A stretch of DNA of 64,000 nt from Amycolatopsis sp. NBC_00345 (GTDB lineage: Bacteria > Actinomycetota > Actinomycetes > Mycobacteriales > Pseudonocardiaceae), in NCBI RefSeq assembly GCF_036116635.1, contig NZ_CP107995.1:806001-870000 (forward strand), given 5' to 3'. Position numbers and translations under genes: made by a program. Of the stretch, positions 25,417 to 34,494 are shown piece after piece. The notes under the pieces are model-generated. The model had not been told where the DNA came from and did no database searches. It saw only the letters and a list, made by a program, of their open reading frames with translations. Within the stretch, counting starts at the first letter, position 1; every line of letters starts with the position of its first letter.

Positions 25417-26228
25417 CGGGCGCCGCCCAGCTCGCGGCGGATCTCCTCGGCGAACCGGAAAGTCATGTGCCGCCGCCATTCCGGCAGCCCGTGGATGTCG
25501 TCGAACCAGTCGTCCGGCGTGATGGCCCGCGCCAGCGCGTCGTGGAGTTCGCGCTCGTCCGGAAGGGCTGGGAAGTCGAAGCGGAACGGCCGCACGGTGG
25601 ACGCCGTGACGGTCAGCGCGAACGCGCCACTCGCGTCGAGCGTCCCGATGACCAGCGCGCCCGAGCGGCCCAGCCCGTAGAGCGAGGCCTGGCGGAACGC
25701 CGTGCGCCGGGCCAGCGCGGCGGCGGGCAGGGTGACCGACCGCAGCAGTTCCCCCGCGGCCAGCACGGAGCGGCCCGCGCCGGTGACGAACTCGGCGACC
25801 GGCACGCGTCGCGAGACACCGTCCTGCGCGGTCAGCAGGCCGACACCGTCGAGGGCGGCGGTCAGGGAGATCATCGGGCCGGCGGGCAGCGCGTTGCACA
25901 GGTTTCCGCCCACGGTGGCCATGTTCCAGATCTTGAACGACGCGAGGAACGCCCGGCAGCACTGTTCGACCAGCCCCGCCGCGGGACGGCCGTCGTGCGC
26001 TGCGAAGCGGGACAGCTCGGCGATCGTGCACGTGGCGGCCAGCTCGACCGACCCGTCGTCGCGGCGCTGGACGGGCGGCCAGCCGAACCGGCTCAGGTCG
26101 ACCAGGCGGCGCAGGTGCGGCTGCGGCTCGGAGAACAGGTAGGTGCCGCCCGCCAGCCAGGCGTCACCGGGCAGCCAGGGCGCCGCGCGGCGCGGGTCGA
26201 GCACTTCGGTCACGGTGTTCAGGTCCAC
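25413..26228 (-). CDS. Xanthine-dehydrogenase-type FAD-binding subunit
   Basis: This 271-residue protein of the CO dehydrogenase flavoprotein/XdhB type has the FAD-binding patterns WLAGGTYLF (near residue 25) and NMATVGGNLCNALPAGP (near 101-117), followed by the usual C-terminal cap domain. It passes electrons from the fused iron-sulphur/molybdenum partner encoded immediately downstream (ATGA overlap). It is the first gene of the operon and divergent from PucR. Confidence 0.87.
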   Translation of the reverse strand: MDLNTVTEVLDPRRAAPWLPGDAWLAGGTYLFSEPQPHLRRLVDLSRFGWPPVQRRDDGSVELAATCTIAELSRFAAHDGRPAAGLVEQCCRAFLASFKIWNMATVGGNLCNALPAGPMISLTAALDGVGLLTAQDGVSRRVPVAEFVTGAGRSVLAAGELLRSVTLPAAALARRTAFRQASLYGLGRSGALVIGTLDASGAFALTVTASTVRPFRFDFPALPDERELHDALARAITPDDWFDDIHGLPEWRRHMTFRFAEEIRRELGGAR

Positions 26229-26350
26229 GCTGTCCGCTCCTCTCGCGAGCTGGTCCTTGAAGGAAACAAGACGCGACGCGGTGACACGAGTGGAGGGCGC
26301 TACGGAAAATTCTTCGTGAAACCTCGCGGATCTGGAGCATCATCCAAGGC

Positions 26351-27778
26351 ATGCGGGTGGCTGAGCTTCTCGGGCTGGAAACGCTGGACCTGACCCTGAC
26401 CTGGGGTGACGACGCCCTGGCCGGGCGGGAGGTGCGCGGCGTGACCGTCACCGACCTGGAAGACCCACGCCGGTTCGTCCGGCCCGGTGACCTGGTCCTG
26501 AGCGGGCTGGTCTGGTGGACGCCGGAGCACGGCCGGGCGAAGGCGGAGCGGTTCGTCGCGGCGCTGCGGGAGGCCGGGGCGGCCGCGCTGTTCGCCGGCG
26601 AGGAGACCCATGGCGCGGTGCCCGAGGCCGTGGCCGACGCCTGCCGCGAGCACGGCGTCCTGCTCGCCCGGGTCCCCGCGCACACCGATTTCCGGGCCAT
26701 CACCGACGCGGTCTACCTGCGCCAGTGGGGCGACGTCGGCCGGCTGCCGGCGGGCGGGCGTGCGCTGCCCGAAGGCACCCACCGTGACCTGGACCGGCTG
26801 CTCGCCGGGCACGCGCCGCTGGCGGAGCTGCTGGACTGCGCGCTGGCGTCACTCGGCGTCGCGGGCCAGGTCGTCACCGCGACCGGGCGGGTGCTGGCCG
26901 GCGCCGAGACGCTGTCGAATCCCCGCGAACTCCCCGTCGAAGGCGGCTCGTCCCGGTACGACGCGTGGCGCCTGCGTACCCCGGCCGAAGCCCCGGTGCC
27001 GCCGCGGGCGTTGCACGAGATCGCTGCGGTGGTCGGCCGGTATCGGCTTGGTCAGCCCGGCCATCGGGCGGCGGGGGACCGGCTGGTGTCCGATATGGAC
27101 GCACGGCTGGTCGTCTCGGACGCATTGCGGTCCTGCGGCCTTCCGGAGACCGGGCCCTACCTGGTCGTCTCCCTTGTTATGGCCGACGCGGCGGACGCTC
27201 TGGACGAGGGTTTGGCTTGGCTGAGCGGAATTCCGTTCGCGACCGGGACTCTGCCCCAGGGGGAGGCCGTCGCCGTTGTGTCCGATGTGGACTGTCTTTC
27301 GGGATTGGCGCAGGTGTGGCCGAAGCTGCACGCCTGCGCCCCGGACGTGCCGCTGCACGGTGGCCTGAGCGCACCGGCGCCGGACGCCGCCGACCTGCCC
27401 GGTGCGCTGGACCAAGCCCGTCACGCCGCGGCGGTGGCGCGTCACGGGACGCCGCGGAGTTCCCGGATCGTCGCGGTCGAGGAGGTCACCGCGTTGGCCG
27501 GCCTCCTTGCCGGGTTACCCGCGGCCGTGCGCGCCGCCTACCGCGCGGAAGTGCTCGGACCGCTCCTGCGCCACGACGCGTCGTCGCCCGCCCTTCTGCT
27601 CGACACCCTGGAGAACTTCCTTGCCGGCAACGGTTCCTGGACCCGCACGGCCGAGGCGATGCACGTCCACGTGAACACCGTGCACTACCGGATCGAGCGC
27701 GTCGAGCAGCTCACCGGCCGTGACCTCTCGCGGCTCGACCACCGTCTCGACCTGCGGGCCGCGCTGCTGTGCGGGTGA
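26351..27778 (+). CDS. PucR family transcriptional regulator
   Basis: This 475-residue regulator has an N-terminal purine-catabolism PucR domain (about 1-120, MRVAELLGLETLDL), a central GGDEF-like domain, and a C-terminal PucR HTH (about 405-470, NGSWTRTAEAMHVHVNTVHY and RIERVEQLTGRDL). PucR proteins activate purine-use genes in response to an intermediate such as allantoin. The gene is divergent from the molybdenum hydroxylase operon with a 122-bp shared promoter region, which fits direct control. Confidence 0.88.
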   Translation: MRVAELLGLETLDLTLTWGDDALAGREVRGVTVTDLEDPRRFVRPGDLVLSGLVWWTPEHGRAKAERFVAALREAGAAALFAGEETHGAVPEAVADACREHGVLLARVPAHTDFRAITDAVYLRQWGDVGRLPAGGRALPEGTHRDLDRLLAGHAPLAELLDCALASLGVAGQVVTATGRVLAGAETLSNPRELPVEGGSSRYDAWRLRTPAEAPVPPRALHEIAAVVGRYRLGQPGHRAAGDRLVSDMDARLVVSDALRSCGLPETGPYLVVSLVMADAADALDEGLAWLSGIPFATGTLPQGEAVAVVSDVDCLSGLAQVWPKLHACAPDVPLHGGLSAPAPDAADLPGALDQARHAAAVARHGTPRSSRIVAVEEVTALAGLLAGLPAAVRAAYRAEVLGPLLRHDASSPALLLDTLENFLAGNGSWTRTAEAMHVHVNTVHYRIERVEQLTGRDLSRLDHRLDLRAALLCG

Positions 27779-27784
27779 GAACTG

Positions 27785-28231
27785 TCAGAACGGGAAGCCG
27801 TGCGCTTGCTCGCGGACGGTCAGCCACTGCCACTGGGTGAACTCGTCCCGCACGACCACCACCGGCGCGACAGGGCCGAAGATCTCCTCGCGGAACGCGG
27901 GCCCGCGCGACTGCTCGGCGTGCGGGTTGCCGGCCGGCAGCGCGGCGGCGCGGCGCGAAAGCCGCTCGAGGTATTCGTCGGCCACGGACTCGACCACGAT
28001 GTGCCGTCCCGCGGTTAGGCAGACCTGGCCTTCGTGCAGAAAGCGCCCCAGGCGCCGGACGAGCCGGCCATGTCGAGGCCGGCGTCCGCGATGGTGACCA
28101 GTGAGCCTGGCCGGTGATGTCAGCAGCGGTGAGAAAGGCCGGCCCACGAGCTTCACCAGTCCGGAATGCACGGGTTCGGTGGTGCGCACTCCGACCGCCC
28201 GGCCGGATGACCCGCCGTTGATGCTCACCAA
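27785..28231 (-). pseudogene. Aldehyde dehydrogenase fragment
   Basis: The recognisable part is FLHEGQVCLTAGRHIVVESV (catalytic cysteine region) followed by DEYLERLSRRAAALPAGNP and FREEIFGPVAPVVVV, all diagnostic of aldehyde dehydrogenases. It stops shortly after, so the C-terminal third is missing. Sequence before the cysteine segment is scrambled across frames, with no NAD-binding or glutamate motif. At most about 150 of roughly 480 residues remain. This is a gene remnant with no likely product. Confidence 0.6.
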
Positions 28232-28526
28232 CGGCCACTGCGTTCAGGGAAAGCGGCCCGCGCCGGGATCGGCGCTGGTCGACCAGCGGGCCCAACCGCC
28301 TGACCCAGCGACACACCGCGGCCGATCGCCGATCAGCTTGCTCGCGTTCCGAACGCATCACCGGCCGTGGCAGGCGTGCGGCACAACCACACGCCTGCCA
28401 CGGGCAGTGCGTCGAAGACTTGCGTGCCAACGATTCGTGCGGCAGCGATGGATCCACAGACTGCCGAGATGACGGTGGTCAACCACCGAGTACCTGACAC
28501 CCCGGGTCTGTTCTACGGCGAGCTGC
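28232..28526. other. Gene-free stretch with one long hairpin
   Basis: I see no gene here. CCGTGGCAGGCGTG (28365-28378) and its perfect complement (28390-28403) form a 14-bp stem with an 11-nt loop. Overlapping frames on both strands have no recognisable features, and the region probably holds more decayed sequence related to the adjacent aldehyde dehydrogenase remnant. Confidence 0.45.
28365..28403. terminator. 14-bp perfect hairpin
   Basis: The arms 28365-28378 and 28390-28403 are fully complementary. It lies beyond the 3' end of the tautomerase gene on the minus strand and may terminate the LysR-tautomerase transcript. There is no T tract. Confidence 0.5.
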
Positions 28527-28709
28527 TCACTTGTCCGCGGTGAGCTGGCCGGCCACGCCCCAGCTGTCGGTGGGCACTTCCTGGATCCACACCTGCACCG
28601 ACTCCGCCGGCACCGCGAGGGACTCCACGAACGCGTCCGTGATCCGCTTCACCAGCTCGCGCTTGAGCTCGACGGTGCGCGGACCTTGCTGGACGGTGAC
28701 GATCGGCAT
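28527..28709 (-). CDS. 4-oxalocrotonate tautomerase family protein
   Basis: This 60-residue protein begins MPIVTVQQGPRTVELKRELV. After removal of Met, Pro1 is the catalytic base of the tautomerase superfamily, and the length is the usual 60-70 residues. AAGGAGAAC precedes the ATG. Family members interconvert enol and keto acids in aromatic degradation or act promiscuously. The LysR gene lies upstream on the same strand, 95 bp away, and probably governs it. Confidence 0.85.
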   Translation of the reverse strand: MPIVTVQQGPRTVELKRELVKRITDAFVESLAVPAESVQVWIQEVPTDSWGVAGQLTADK

Positions 28710-28804
28710 GACGTTCTCCTTGGTCTCACGTGGTTCGGATGAACCGGGTACCAGTCCATCCGAAGAACCCGGCGCGACCAAGGCGCGGTCCGCGATCGCA
28801 GCGA

Positions 28805-29683
28805 TCACCGATCGCGATCGCACGCGCGCAGCAGCTCGTCCAGGCACCAGGGCGGGCTGCTCGCGGAGACCGCGAGCAGGGTGTTCATGAGGATCGGCCG
28901 CGTGGTCCTGCGGAAGGCGACCTTCGGCGAGGGCAGCCGGCGCGCGTGCGACTCGTACACCACGGTCCAGCTCCCCGAGCCGGAACCGACCGTGGCCAGA
29001 GTGTCCTGCATCGTCGTGAACACCGGTCCGAACACCGGGGTGAACCCGGCCTCCCGGCAGGCTGACAGCACCAGGTCGTGCAGAGGTGCGTTGCGGGAGC
29101 GGTCGGCCAGCCGCAGTGGCAGGTCGGCCAGATCGGCAAGATCGACCGAGGTGGCGTCGGCCAACGGGTGGTCGATCGGCAGCGCGATGGTGATCTGGTC
29201 CTGCCACAACGGGATCAACCGCAGCCCGGGGCTCTCGGTGATGCCACGAACGAAGGTCGCGTCCAGCTCGTGCGCCCGCACCTGATCCAGCCGGGCCCGG
29301 GTAGGGGCCGACACCAGTTCCACGCTCACCTGGGAGACGTACTCGGCCAACGCGGACAGGACCCGGTCCAGGTGGTCGCCAAGCCCGTCGCTGGTGCCCA
29401 GCCGCAGGGTCGCGCCGTTGGTGCCGGCCGCGTCCGCGATCACGCTCCTGGCCCGGTCCGCCGCGGCCAGCACCGCGCGGGCCTCGGGCACCAGCAACCG
29501 GCCGGCCGGGGTCAGCCGCACCGTGCGTGGTGCGCGGTCGAACAACTCGGCACCCAGTTCCCGCTCCAATCGGCGAATCTGCTGACTCACCGCCGACTGC
29601 ACGATGTGCAGGCGCCCGGCTGCCCGCCCGAAGTGCAGCTCCTCGGCCACAGTCACGAAATAGCGCAGCTGACGCAGTTCCAC
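28805..29683 (-). CDS. LysR family transcriptional regulator
   Basis: This protein of 292 residues is taken from GTG 29683, giving MELRQLRYFVTVAEELHFGR, the standard LysR beginning. The frame is open up to 29776 but the added residues look non-conserved. The HTH is at about 3-60 (FGRAAGRLHIVQSAVSQQIR), followed by a substrate-binding-like effector domain. It probably controls the downstream tautomerase gene, as no divergent partner exists. Confidence 0.85.
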   Translation of the reverse strand: MELRQLRYFVTVAEELHFGRAAGRLHIVQSAVSQQIRRLERELGAELFDRAPRTVRLTPAGRLLVPEARAVLAAADRARSVIADAAGTNGATLRLGTSDGLGDHLDRVLSALAEYVSQVSVELVSAPTRARLDQVRAHELDATFVRGITESPGLRLIPLWQDQITIALPIDHPLADATSVDLADLADLPLRLADRSRNAPLHDLVLSACREAGFTPVFGPVFTTMQDTLATVGSGSGSWTVVYESHARRLPSPKVAFRRTTRPILMNTLLAVSASSPPWCLDELLRACDRDR

Positions 29684-29930
29684 CAGCACAGTCAACCCCA
29701 CCGTCCCCAGCCGAGCCAACCGACCTGCCACCCACCTGTCCACCACGACCACGCACTTGCACCGGCCCCGGCACAAAGGCTGCGACGGGCTGACCGAGCC
29801 CCATCCGCCCTGTTCAGGCCACGCTGGTGCGGTGTCCAGTCCGGTGGGTTGCGGGCGTTGGCGTTCGCGCCATCGCAGGTAGTCGTGCAGCGCGCCGCGG
29901 TCCTGCTGCTGACCCTCAAACGCGGTGTGG

Positions 29931-30803
29931 TCACTTCCCGGTCAGTTTCCGGGCCCGGGCCAGCAGTTCCTCCACTCGCGTCCGCAACCGGCTGTCGTCC
30001 TTGCCCAGCTGCGGCAACAGGTTCGCGTAATCCGACGCCAGCTGCCGGTACTTCCTCGCGAACGAACCGTTGTGGTCGGCGCGGGCGTACCGGCTGTCCA
30101 GGTCGATGATTTCCTGTGCCAGCACCGCGGCGGACGACGACAGGGTGGCTTTTTCGTCGTCGGATTCGACGCGGTGAATACGGTGTGCCCCGGTGGCCGC
30201 GGCGGCGCGGCGGGCTCCGAAGTAGAGCCCGGCGGCTCCGGCGATCACCGCGGCCAGTGCGGCGATCGCGATCAGGTACCGCGGCAGCGACGGGTCGATC
30301 GTGCGGGAACCGTCCGGGATGGTGCTGCTCCGGACGAGCTGGTCGTAGTTGACGACGATCGTCTTGACCGCGTTCAGCGGCTGCTTCGAGAATCCGCCGA
30401 TGCCGTCGGTTATCTTCGATTCCGCGACGAAGGACTTGCCGAAGTTCGCGTCGTACGCGCCGGGGAACCTCGAGCAGGTGTAGTGGTCGAAGTCGTCGGC
30501 CTTGGGGCTGAGCAGGACGGCGATCGTGTCCGGCGCGGCGTTCGACAGGGTGTGGCAGGCATCGGGCAGATCGGTGCCGCCGTCCAGGAAGCCGATGACG
30601 AGCCGCCGGTTGCCGACGATGCGTTCGGCGGCGGCCAGGTCGACCTGCTGTCCGGGCGCGGCATACACCGGCGACGAGCGCAGCTGGCGGGCGAGCGGGC
30701 CGTCGAACACTCCGGCCGACCAGGTCGCCCAGCCGGCGAGCACGAGGCAGGCGAGGGTGACGAGCCCGAAGCCGCTCTTCAGGAAACGGCGTACGCGAGT
30801 CAT
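29931..30803 (-). CDS. Two-TM membrane protein of unknown function (operon gene 3)
   Basis: This 290-residue protein begins at ATG 30803, overlapping the preceding stop (ATGA) with GGGGAG six bases ahead. It has an N-terminal helix (about 11-33), an extracytoplasmic domain (about 35-175) containing two cysteines (DACHTL and TCSRF), a second helix (about 178-200), and a cytoplasmic, partly coiled tail. The central domain has alternating strands and helices that recall TPM-type domains, but I cannot assign a family with confidence. It belongs to a three-gene membrane operon with the two preceding genes. Confidence 0.75.
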   Translation of the reverse strand: MTRVRRFLKSGFGLVTLACLVLAGWATWSAGVFDGPLARQLRSSPVYAAPGQQVDLAAAERIVGNRRLVIGFLDGGTDLPDACHTLSNAAPDTIAVLLSPKADDFDHYTCSRFPGAYDANFGKSFVAESKITDGIGGFSKQPLNAVKTIVVNYDQLVRSSTIPDGSRTIDPSLPRYLIAIAALAAVIAGAAGLYFGARRAAAATGAHRIHRVESDDEKATLSSSAAVLAQEIIDLDSRYARADHNGSFARKYRQLASDYANLLPQLGKDDSRLRTRVEELLARARKLTGK

Positions 30804-32140
30804 GCGAGGCTCCCCGGCAGGTAGTGGGCGGGGCGGTAGTCGTCGCGGTCGAGCAGCTCCGCGACAGTGTCCAATTCGGACTGTGCGGAGTCGAGCGCCT
30901 CGCGGACGAGCTTGTCGTCCAGCTTCTTGTCGAGTGCTTCGCGGGCGGTGGTGAGATCGGTGATGCCGCGGGCGAGAGCGGCGTCGGAGGGACCGCCGGT
31001 CAGTCCGGAAACCTCGACCGCCAGTGCGGTCAGCCCGGCCAGCCGAGCTGGGAAGCCGGCATTGGCGGACGGGCGGTTCCGGTGCAGCGCCGGGCGGATC
31101 GAGAACGCGAGGAAGCCGACCGCGCACGCGGCGAAAATCCACGGCAGAGCCGGAAGCGTGACGTGGAGCGGGTCGAACGGCACGTACGGCAGAGGATGGT
31201 CGAAGATCCCCGCGTAACGAATGTCGGTGACCTGGCTCAGGTACGCGCCCAGCAATCCGTCTTGCGGATAGCTGCGCGGGCTCAGGAAATCGCCGAACTG
31301 GCCGTAGAAGCCGGCGGTGGCCACGTCGGTGAACTCCGCTGCCGACGGGCCGTCGTATTCGATCCATCCGCCGTACATCACGACGATCGGCCGGCCGGGG
31401 AATTCCTTGGCCAGCGCGGGACCGTAGTGCACCAGCGGCTCGCCCGCGGGCTGTGTCGGCAGGGCGACGTACAGCGGCTTGCCGGGGAAGGCATTCGTGG
31501 CCGCGGGCGGGTTGGCCAGGGTCGATCCCGGGGCGAGATAGCGGCCGGTGGCCCGCACACTCGCGGTCGCCGTGGCGAGTTCGGCCGCGGTCGGTTCGCG
31601 TCGTTGCACCGGCGGGACATCGGGCGGTAACGGCTGGTGACGCACGGAGGCGATCATCGTCAGCACTTCGTTCGTCACGTCGGCGGTGCCGAACTGGCGC
31701 TGCCAGACCGACGCGTCGTCGGCCGACGCGGTACCGATGCCCGCGGACACTTCCAGGCCTGCAATGGTCACCGAAGCGTTGGACACGTCGCGGACTCGCT
31801 TGGCGGCGTCCTTGTCGATCCCCGGCGGCGCGACGAGGATCCGGATGTCCGCGTTCCCGATCGCCTTCCGCACCGCGGCTTCGTCCCAGACGGCGATCGC
31901 CCCGGGCAGCCGTACCACCGGCGACGCCTGGACCATCGTCTTCATCTGGTCTGTTGACGGAACTGTCGCGCCGTTCGTCCCGGAAGTGCTGTCCTGGACG
32001 GATTTGCCCGAGGACGGCGACTGGGCATAGCTGACCTGTGCGTTCTGCTGTGCTTGCTGAGTAAGGAAGAGGACCAGCGTCAGCACCGCGGCCGCGAGCA
32101 GACCCCAGCGCGCGAAGTGCGGCCAGCGCTTTTCAGCCAC
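30800..32140 (-). CDS. Two-TM membrane protein of unknown function (operon gene 2)
   Basis: This 446-residue protein is taken from GTG 32140, six bases after AGGAGG. One helix spans about residues 10-30 (WGLLAAAVLTLVLFL). A large extracytoplasmic region (about 35-335) follows, containing an alpha/beta segment (NADIRILVAPPGIDKDAAKR). A second helix (PWIFAACAVGFLAFS) comes near 345, then a helical cytoplasmic tail of about 80 residues. Topology matches its downstream neighbour, and both carry a domain between two helices, so they may be distant paralogs forming one complex. No catalytic motif is evident. Confidence 0.75.
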   Translation of the reverse strand: MAEKRWPHFARWGLLAAAVLTLVLFLTQQAQQNAQVSYAQSPSSGKSVQDSTSGTNGATVPSTDQMKTMVQASPVVRLPGAIAVWDEAAVRKAIGNADIRILVAPPGIDKDAAKRVRDVSNASVTIAGLEVSAGIGTASADDASVWQRQFGTADVTNEVLTMIASVRHQPLPPDVPPVQRREPTAAELATATASVRATGRYLAPGSTLANPPAATNAFPGKPLYVALPTQPAGEPLVHYGPALAKEFPGRPIVVMYGGWIEYDGPSAAEFTDVATAGFYGQFGDFLSPRSYPQDGLLGAYLSQVTDIRYAGIFDHPLPYVPFDPLHVTLPALPWIFAACAVGFLAFSIRPALHRNRPSANAGFPARLAGLTALAVEVSGLTGGPSDAALARGITDLTTAREALDKKLDDKLVREALDSAQSELDTVAELLDRDDYRPAHYLPGSLA

Positions 32141-32438
32141 GAGCGGCCTCCTGCCACAGCTTGTCCGCGTGGCGAGCCTGTTCGCGCACGGTCTCCGCGG
32201 CGCCGGGGCCACCGCCTTCCGCGGCGAGGGCGGTCGCGCGGGCCAGCAACTGCTCGGCTTCCGGATGTTCGCCGGAAGCCGCGTCCCGGCTGATCGCGGC
32301 GCGTTCGAGCGCGGCCTGCGCGGCTGCCCACGCGGTGCGCAGCCGCGCTTTCCGCTCTCGTTGCCGCGGCAACGCCACGACCGCGTACCCGGCCGCCACC
32401 AGGACGACCGCGGCCGCCACCCAGATCCACCAGGTCAT
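32133..32438 (-). CDS. Small N-anchored helical membrane protein (operon gene 1)
   Basis: This 101-residue protein starts MTWWIWVAAAVVLVAAGYAV, a single transmembrane anchor. A basic stretch follows (RQRERKARLR), then a long Ala/Glu-rich helix that is probably coiled coil. It overlaps the next gene by 8 bp. Its likely role is a scaffold or assembly subunit for the two larger membrane proteins, by context only. Confidence 0.7.
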   Translation of the reverse strand: MTWWIWVAAAVVLVAAGYAVVALPRQRERKARLRTAWAAAQAALERAAISRDAASGEHPEAEQLLARATALAAEGGGPGAAETVREQARHADKLWQEAARG

Positions 32439-32849
32439 CTTGAGGCTCCCTCGCTTCGCGAGGCCTCATTCTGCGTGACGCCCAGCCGGTCGGTGGGGTA
32501 ATTGCCGGATCGGGTCCGTGAGTGTGGCGGGGGCCTCGACGAACCCCGACCATCGCGACCCCGTGGCCACCTCGCCGCCCCGCCGGAGCGAACACCACCG
32601 ATTGCCGCGGGCATCCGTCGCCAGGAAAGCTTGGTTGTTCGCCGTTATATCAAGCGGTCCGCCCGTGCAGGGTCCGCGGCCTCGTTGCTCCGGCAGGTCA
32701 TGGTGTGGTGGTCTCGCGGGCTCCATTCGAGCAACCGATGCGCCTCGATCCAGGCAGCACAGATCGAACACACTGGGTAGCTGAACTGATCGCGTACGGT
32801 GTCGATTTGTTGTCACGAGAACCGTCGGGGTGCGCAGGGACGCGTCCTG
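32439..32849. other. Intergenic stretch without a supported gene
   Basis: The region between the divergent membrane operon and the SDR operon holds several overlapping open frames on both strands. None has a ribosome site or any recognisable domain. It may include decayed sequence. The last part leads into the promoter and operator described at 32850..32874. Confidence 0.4.
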
Positions 32850-32874
32850 CATAATGACGCTAAGCAAGCGCTTA
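32850..32874 (+). promoter_or_regulatory. Promoter -10 and TAAGC-AAGC-GCTTA operator of the SDR operon
   Basis: CATAAT (32850-32855), preceded by TG, is a good extended -10. Six bases further on lies TAAGC-AAGC-GCTTA (32861-32874), flanked by GACGC/GGCGTC that extends the symmetry. It has the same arms and spacer as the operators at 2166 and 58362. Confidence 0.55.
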
Positions 32875-32909
32875 GGCGTCGGCCGCGAGAGGAACAGGAG
32901 ACCAGTGTT

Positions 32910-33662
32910 GTGAACTCGTTCAAGGATCGCGTGGCGATCGTCACCGGGGCCAGCCGGGGGATCGGGCTCGGTATCGCGAAGGAGCTGGTCCAGCGCGGCG
33001 CGAAGGTGTGCATCACCGCGCGCAAGCCGGAGCCGCTGGCCGAGGCCGTCGCGGAGCTGGGTGGTGGGGACTTCGCGATCGCCGTGCCCGGCAAGGCGGA
33101 CGACGTCGAGCATCAGGCCGAGGCGGTGGCGAAGACCGTCGAGCGGTTCGGCCGGCTCGACCTGCTGGTCAACAACACCGGGATCAACCCCGTGCTCGGC
33201 TCCACACTGGACATCGACCCGCTGGCCGCGGCCAAGATCCTCGGGGTCAACGTGCTCGCGCCGCTGTCCTGGATCAAGCACGCCCGCGACGCCTGGATGG
33301 GCGAGCACGGCGGCTCGGTGGTCAACGTCGCGTCCATCGCCGGCATCCGGGCGTCACCCGGCCTCGGCATGTACGGCGTGAGCAAGGCCGCGCTGATCCG
33401 GCTCACCCAGGAGCTCGGCGCCGAACTGGGGCCGAAGATCCGCGTGAACGCCGTGGCGCCCGCAGTGGTCAAGACCAAATTCGCGACGGCGCTGTACGAG
33501 GGCCGCGAGGAGGAGGTCGCCTCGGTCTACCCGATGAAGCGGCTCGGCGTGCCCGCCGACATCGCCGGCGCGGTGGCGTTCCTGCTGTCCGAGGACGCGG
33601 GCTGGATCACCGGCCAGACCATCGTGCTCGACGGCGGCGTGACCCTGGGCGGCGGCCTGTGA
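32910..33662 (+). CDS. FabG-like short-chain dehydrogenase
   Basis: This 250-residue SDR starts at GTG 32910 behind ACAGGAGACC. The motifs TGASRGIG (residues 14-21), NNTG (a variant of NNAG), YGVSK and the C-terminal TGQTIVLDGG are all present, so it is a classical 3-oxoacyl-ACP/CoA reductase-type enzyme. A TetR-type operator sits on its promoter. It overlaps the next SDR gene by GTGA. The likely role is oxidation or reduction of a 3-hydroxyacyl-CoA or related alcohol. Confidence 0.87.
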   Translation: MNSFKDRVAIVTGASRGIGLGIAKELVQRGAKVCITARKPEPLAEAVAELGGGDFAIAVPGKADDVEHQAEAVAKTVERFGRLDLLVNNTGINPVLGSTLDIDPLAAAKILGVNVLAPLSWIKHARDAWMGEHGGSVVNVASIAGIRASPGLGMYGVSKAALIRLTQELGAELGPKIRVNAVAPAVVKTKFATALYEGREEEVASVYPMKRLGVPADIAGAVAFLLSEDAGWITGQTIVLDGGVTLGGGL

Positions 33663-34432
33663 GCGCCGGGGTCGTCGTCACCGGGGGCGGCGGCGGGATC
33701 GGCGCGGCGCTGGCCCGCCGGTTCGCCGCCGAGGGCGCCCGCGTCGTGGTCGCGGACCTCAACGGTGACGCCGCCGCCGAGGTGGCCGCCGAGGTCGGCG
33801 GGACCGCGTTCGCCGGTGACGTCGCGAGCGAGGACGGCGTCGCCAAGCTCATCGCCGCCGCGCGCGAGACGCTGGGCGAGATCGACGTCTTCTGCGCGAA
33901 CGCGGGCATCGCGCCGTTCGGCGGCGAGCAGTCGACCGAAGAGGACTGGGCGCGCACCTGGGACGTCAACGTGATGGCCCACGTCCGCGCGTCCCGGCTG
34001 CTGCTGCCGGCGTGGCTGGAACGCGGCAAGGGCCACTTCATCGCGACGGTGTCCGCCGCGGGCCTGCTGACCAGCCTCGGCTCCGCGCCGTACTCCGTGA
34101 CCAAACACGGCGCGCTGGCCCTCGCCGAGTGGCTTTCGGCGACCTACCGCCACCGCGGCCTCACCGTGCAGGCGATCTGCCCGCAGGGCGTGCGCACGGC
34201 GATGCTGGAGAGCACGGGCGAGCGCGGCAAGCTGCTGATGGAGGCGTCGGCGATCGAGCCGGCCCAGGTGGCCGACGCGTTGTTCGCCGCCATCGAGGAG
34301 AAGCGTTTCCTGGTGCTGCCGCACGAGGAAGTCGCCCAGTACTACGCGGCGCGCGCCACCCAGACCGACCGCTGGCTCGGCGGGATGAACAAGCTGCAGC
34401 GCAAGATGGAAGAGCTGCCCGAAGAAGCCTGA
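33659..34432 (+). CDS. Short-chain dehydrogenase
   Basis: This protein of 257 residues starts at GTG 33659, overlapping the previous stop. Its motifs are VTGGGGGIG (cofactor), CANAG and YSVTK (catalytic). The C-terminal part (about 200-257) diverges from FabG and resembles SDRs that accompany acyl-CoA dehydrogenase clusters. It is co-transcribed with the upstream FabG-like gene, and a perfect inverted repeat (34444..34494) ends the operon. Confidence 0.86.
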   Translation: MSAGVVVTGGGGGIGAALARRFAAEGARVVVADLNGDAAAEVAAEVGGTAFAGDVASEDGVAKLIAAARETLGEIDVFCANAGIAPFGGEQSTEEDWARTWDVNVMAHVRASRLLLPAWLERGKGHFIATVSAAGLLTSLGSAPYSVTKHGALALAEWLSATYRHRGLTVQAICPQGVRTAMLESTGERGKLLMEASAIEPAQVADALFAAIEEKRFLVLPHEEVAQYYAARATQTDRWLGGMNKLQRKMEELPEEA

Positions 34433-34443
34433 CCCGCCGTGGT

Positions 34444-34494
34444 CCGTCAAGGCCTCCTTACCCGCGTCCCACGCGGGTAAGGAGGCCTTGACGG
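34444..34494. terminator. Dispersed hairpin family A, copy 2 (perfect 24-bp stem)
   Basis: The arms 34444-34467 and 34471-34494 are perfectly complementary with a CCC loop. The core is identical to the copy at 16579..16631. The only stem difference is a pair exchange (GTCAA/TTGAC here), so pairing is preserved. It follows the SDR operon directly and is a likely terminator. Confidence 0.75.

Noticed and set aside
22651..25680. 1009-codon plus-strand frame opposite the molybdenum hydroxylase
   Set aside because: It is antisense to a gene with complete motifs, and the composition is typical of a GC-rich shadow.
32502..32854. Overlapping frames upstream of the SDR operon
   Set aside because: No ribosome site or motif, and they run into the operator and promoter.
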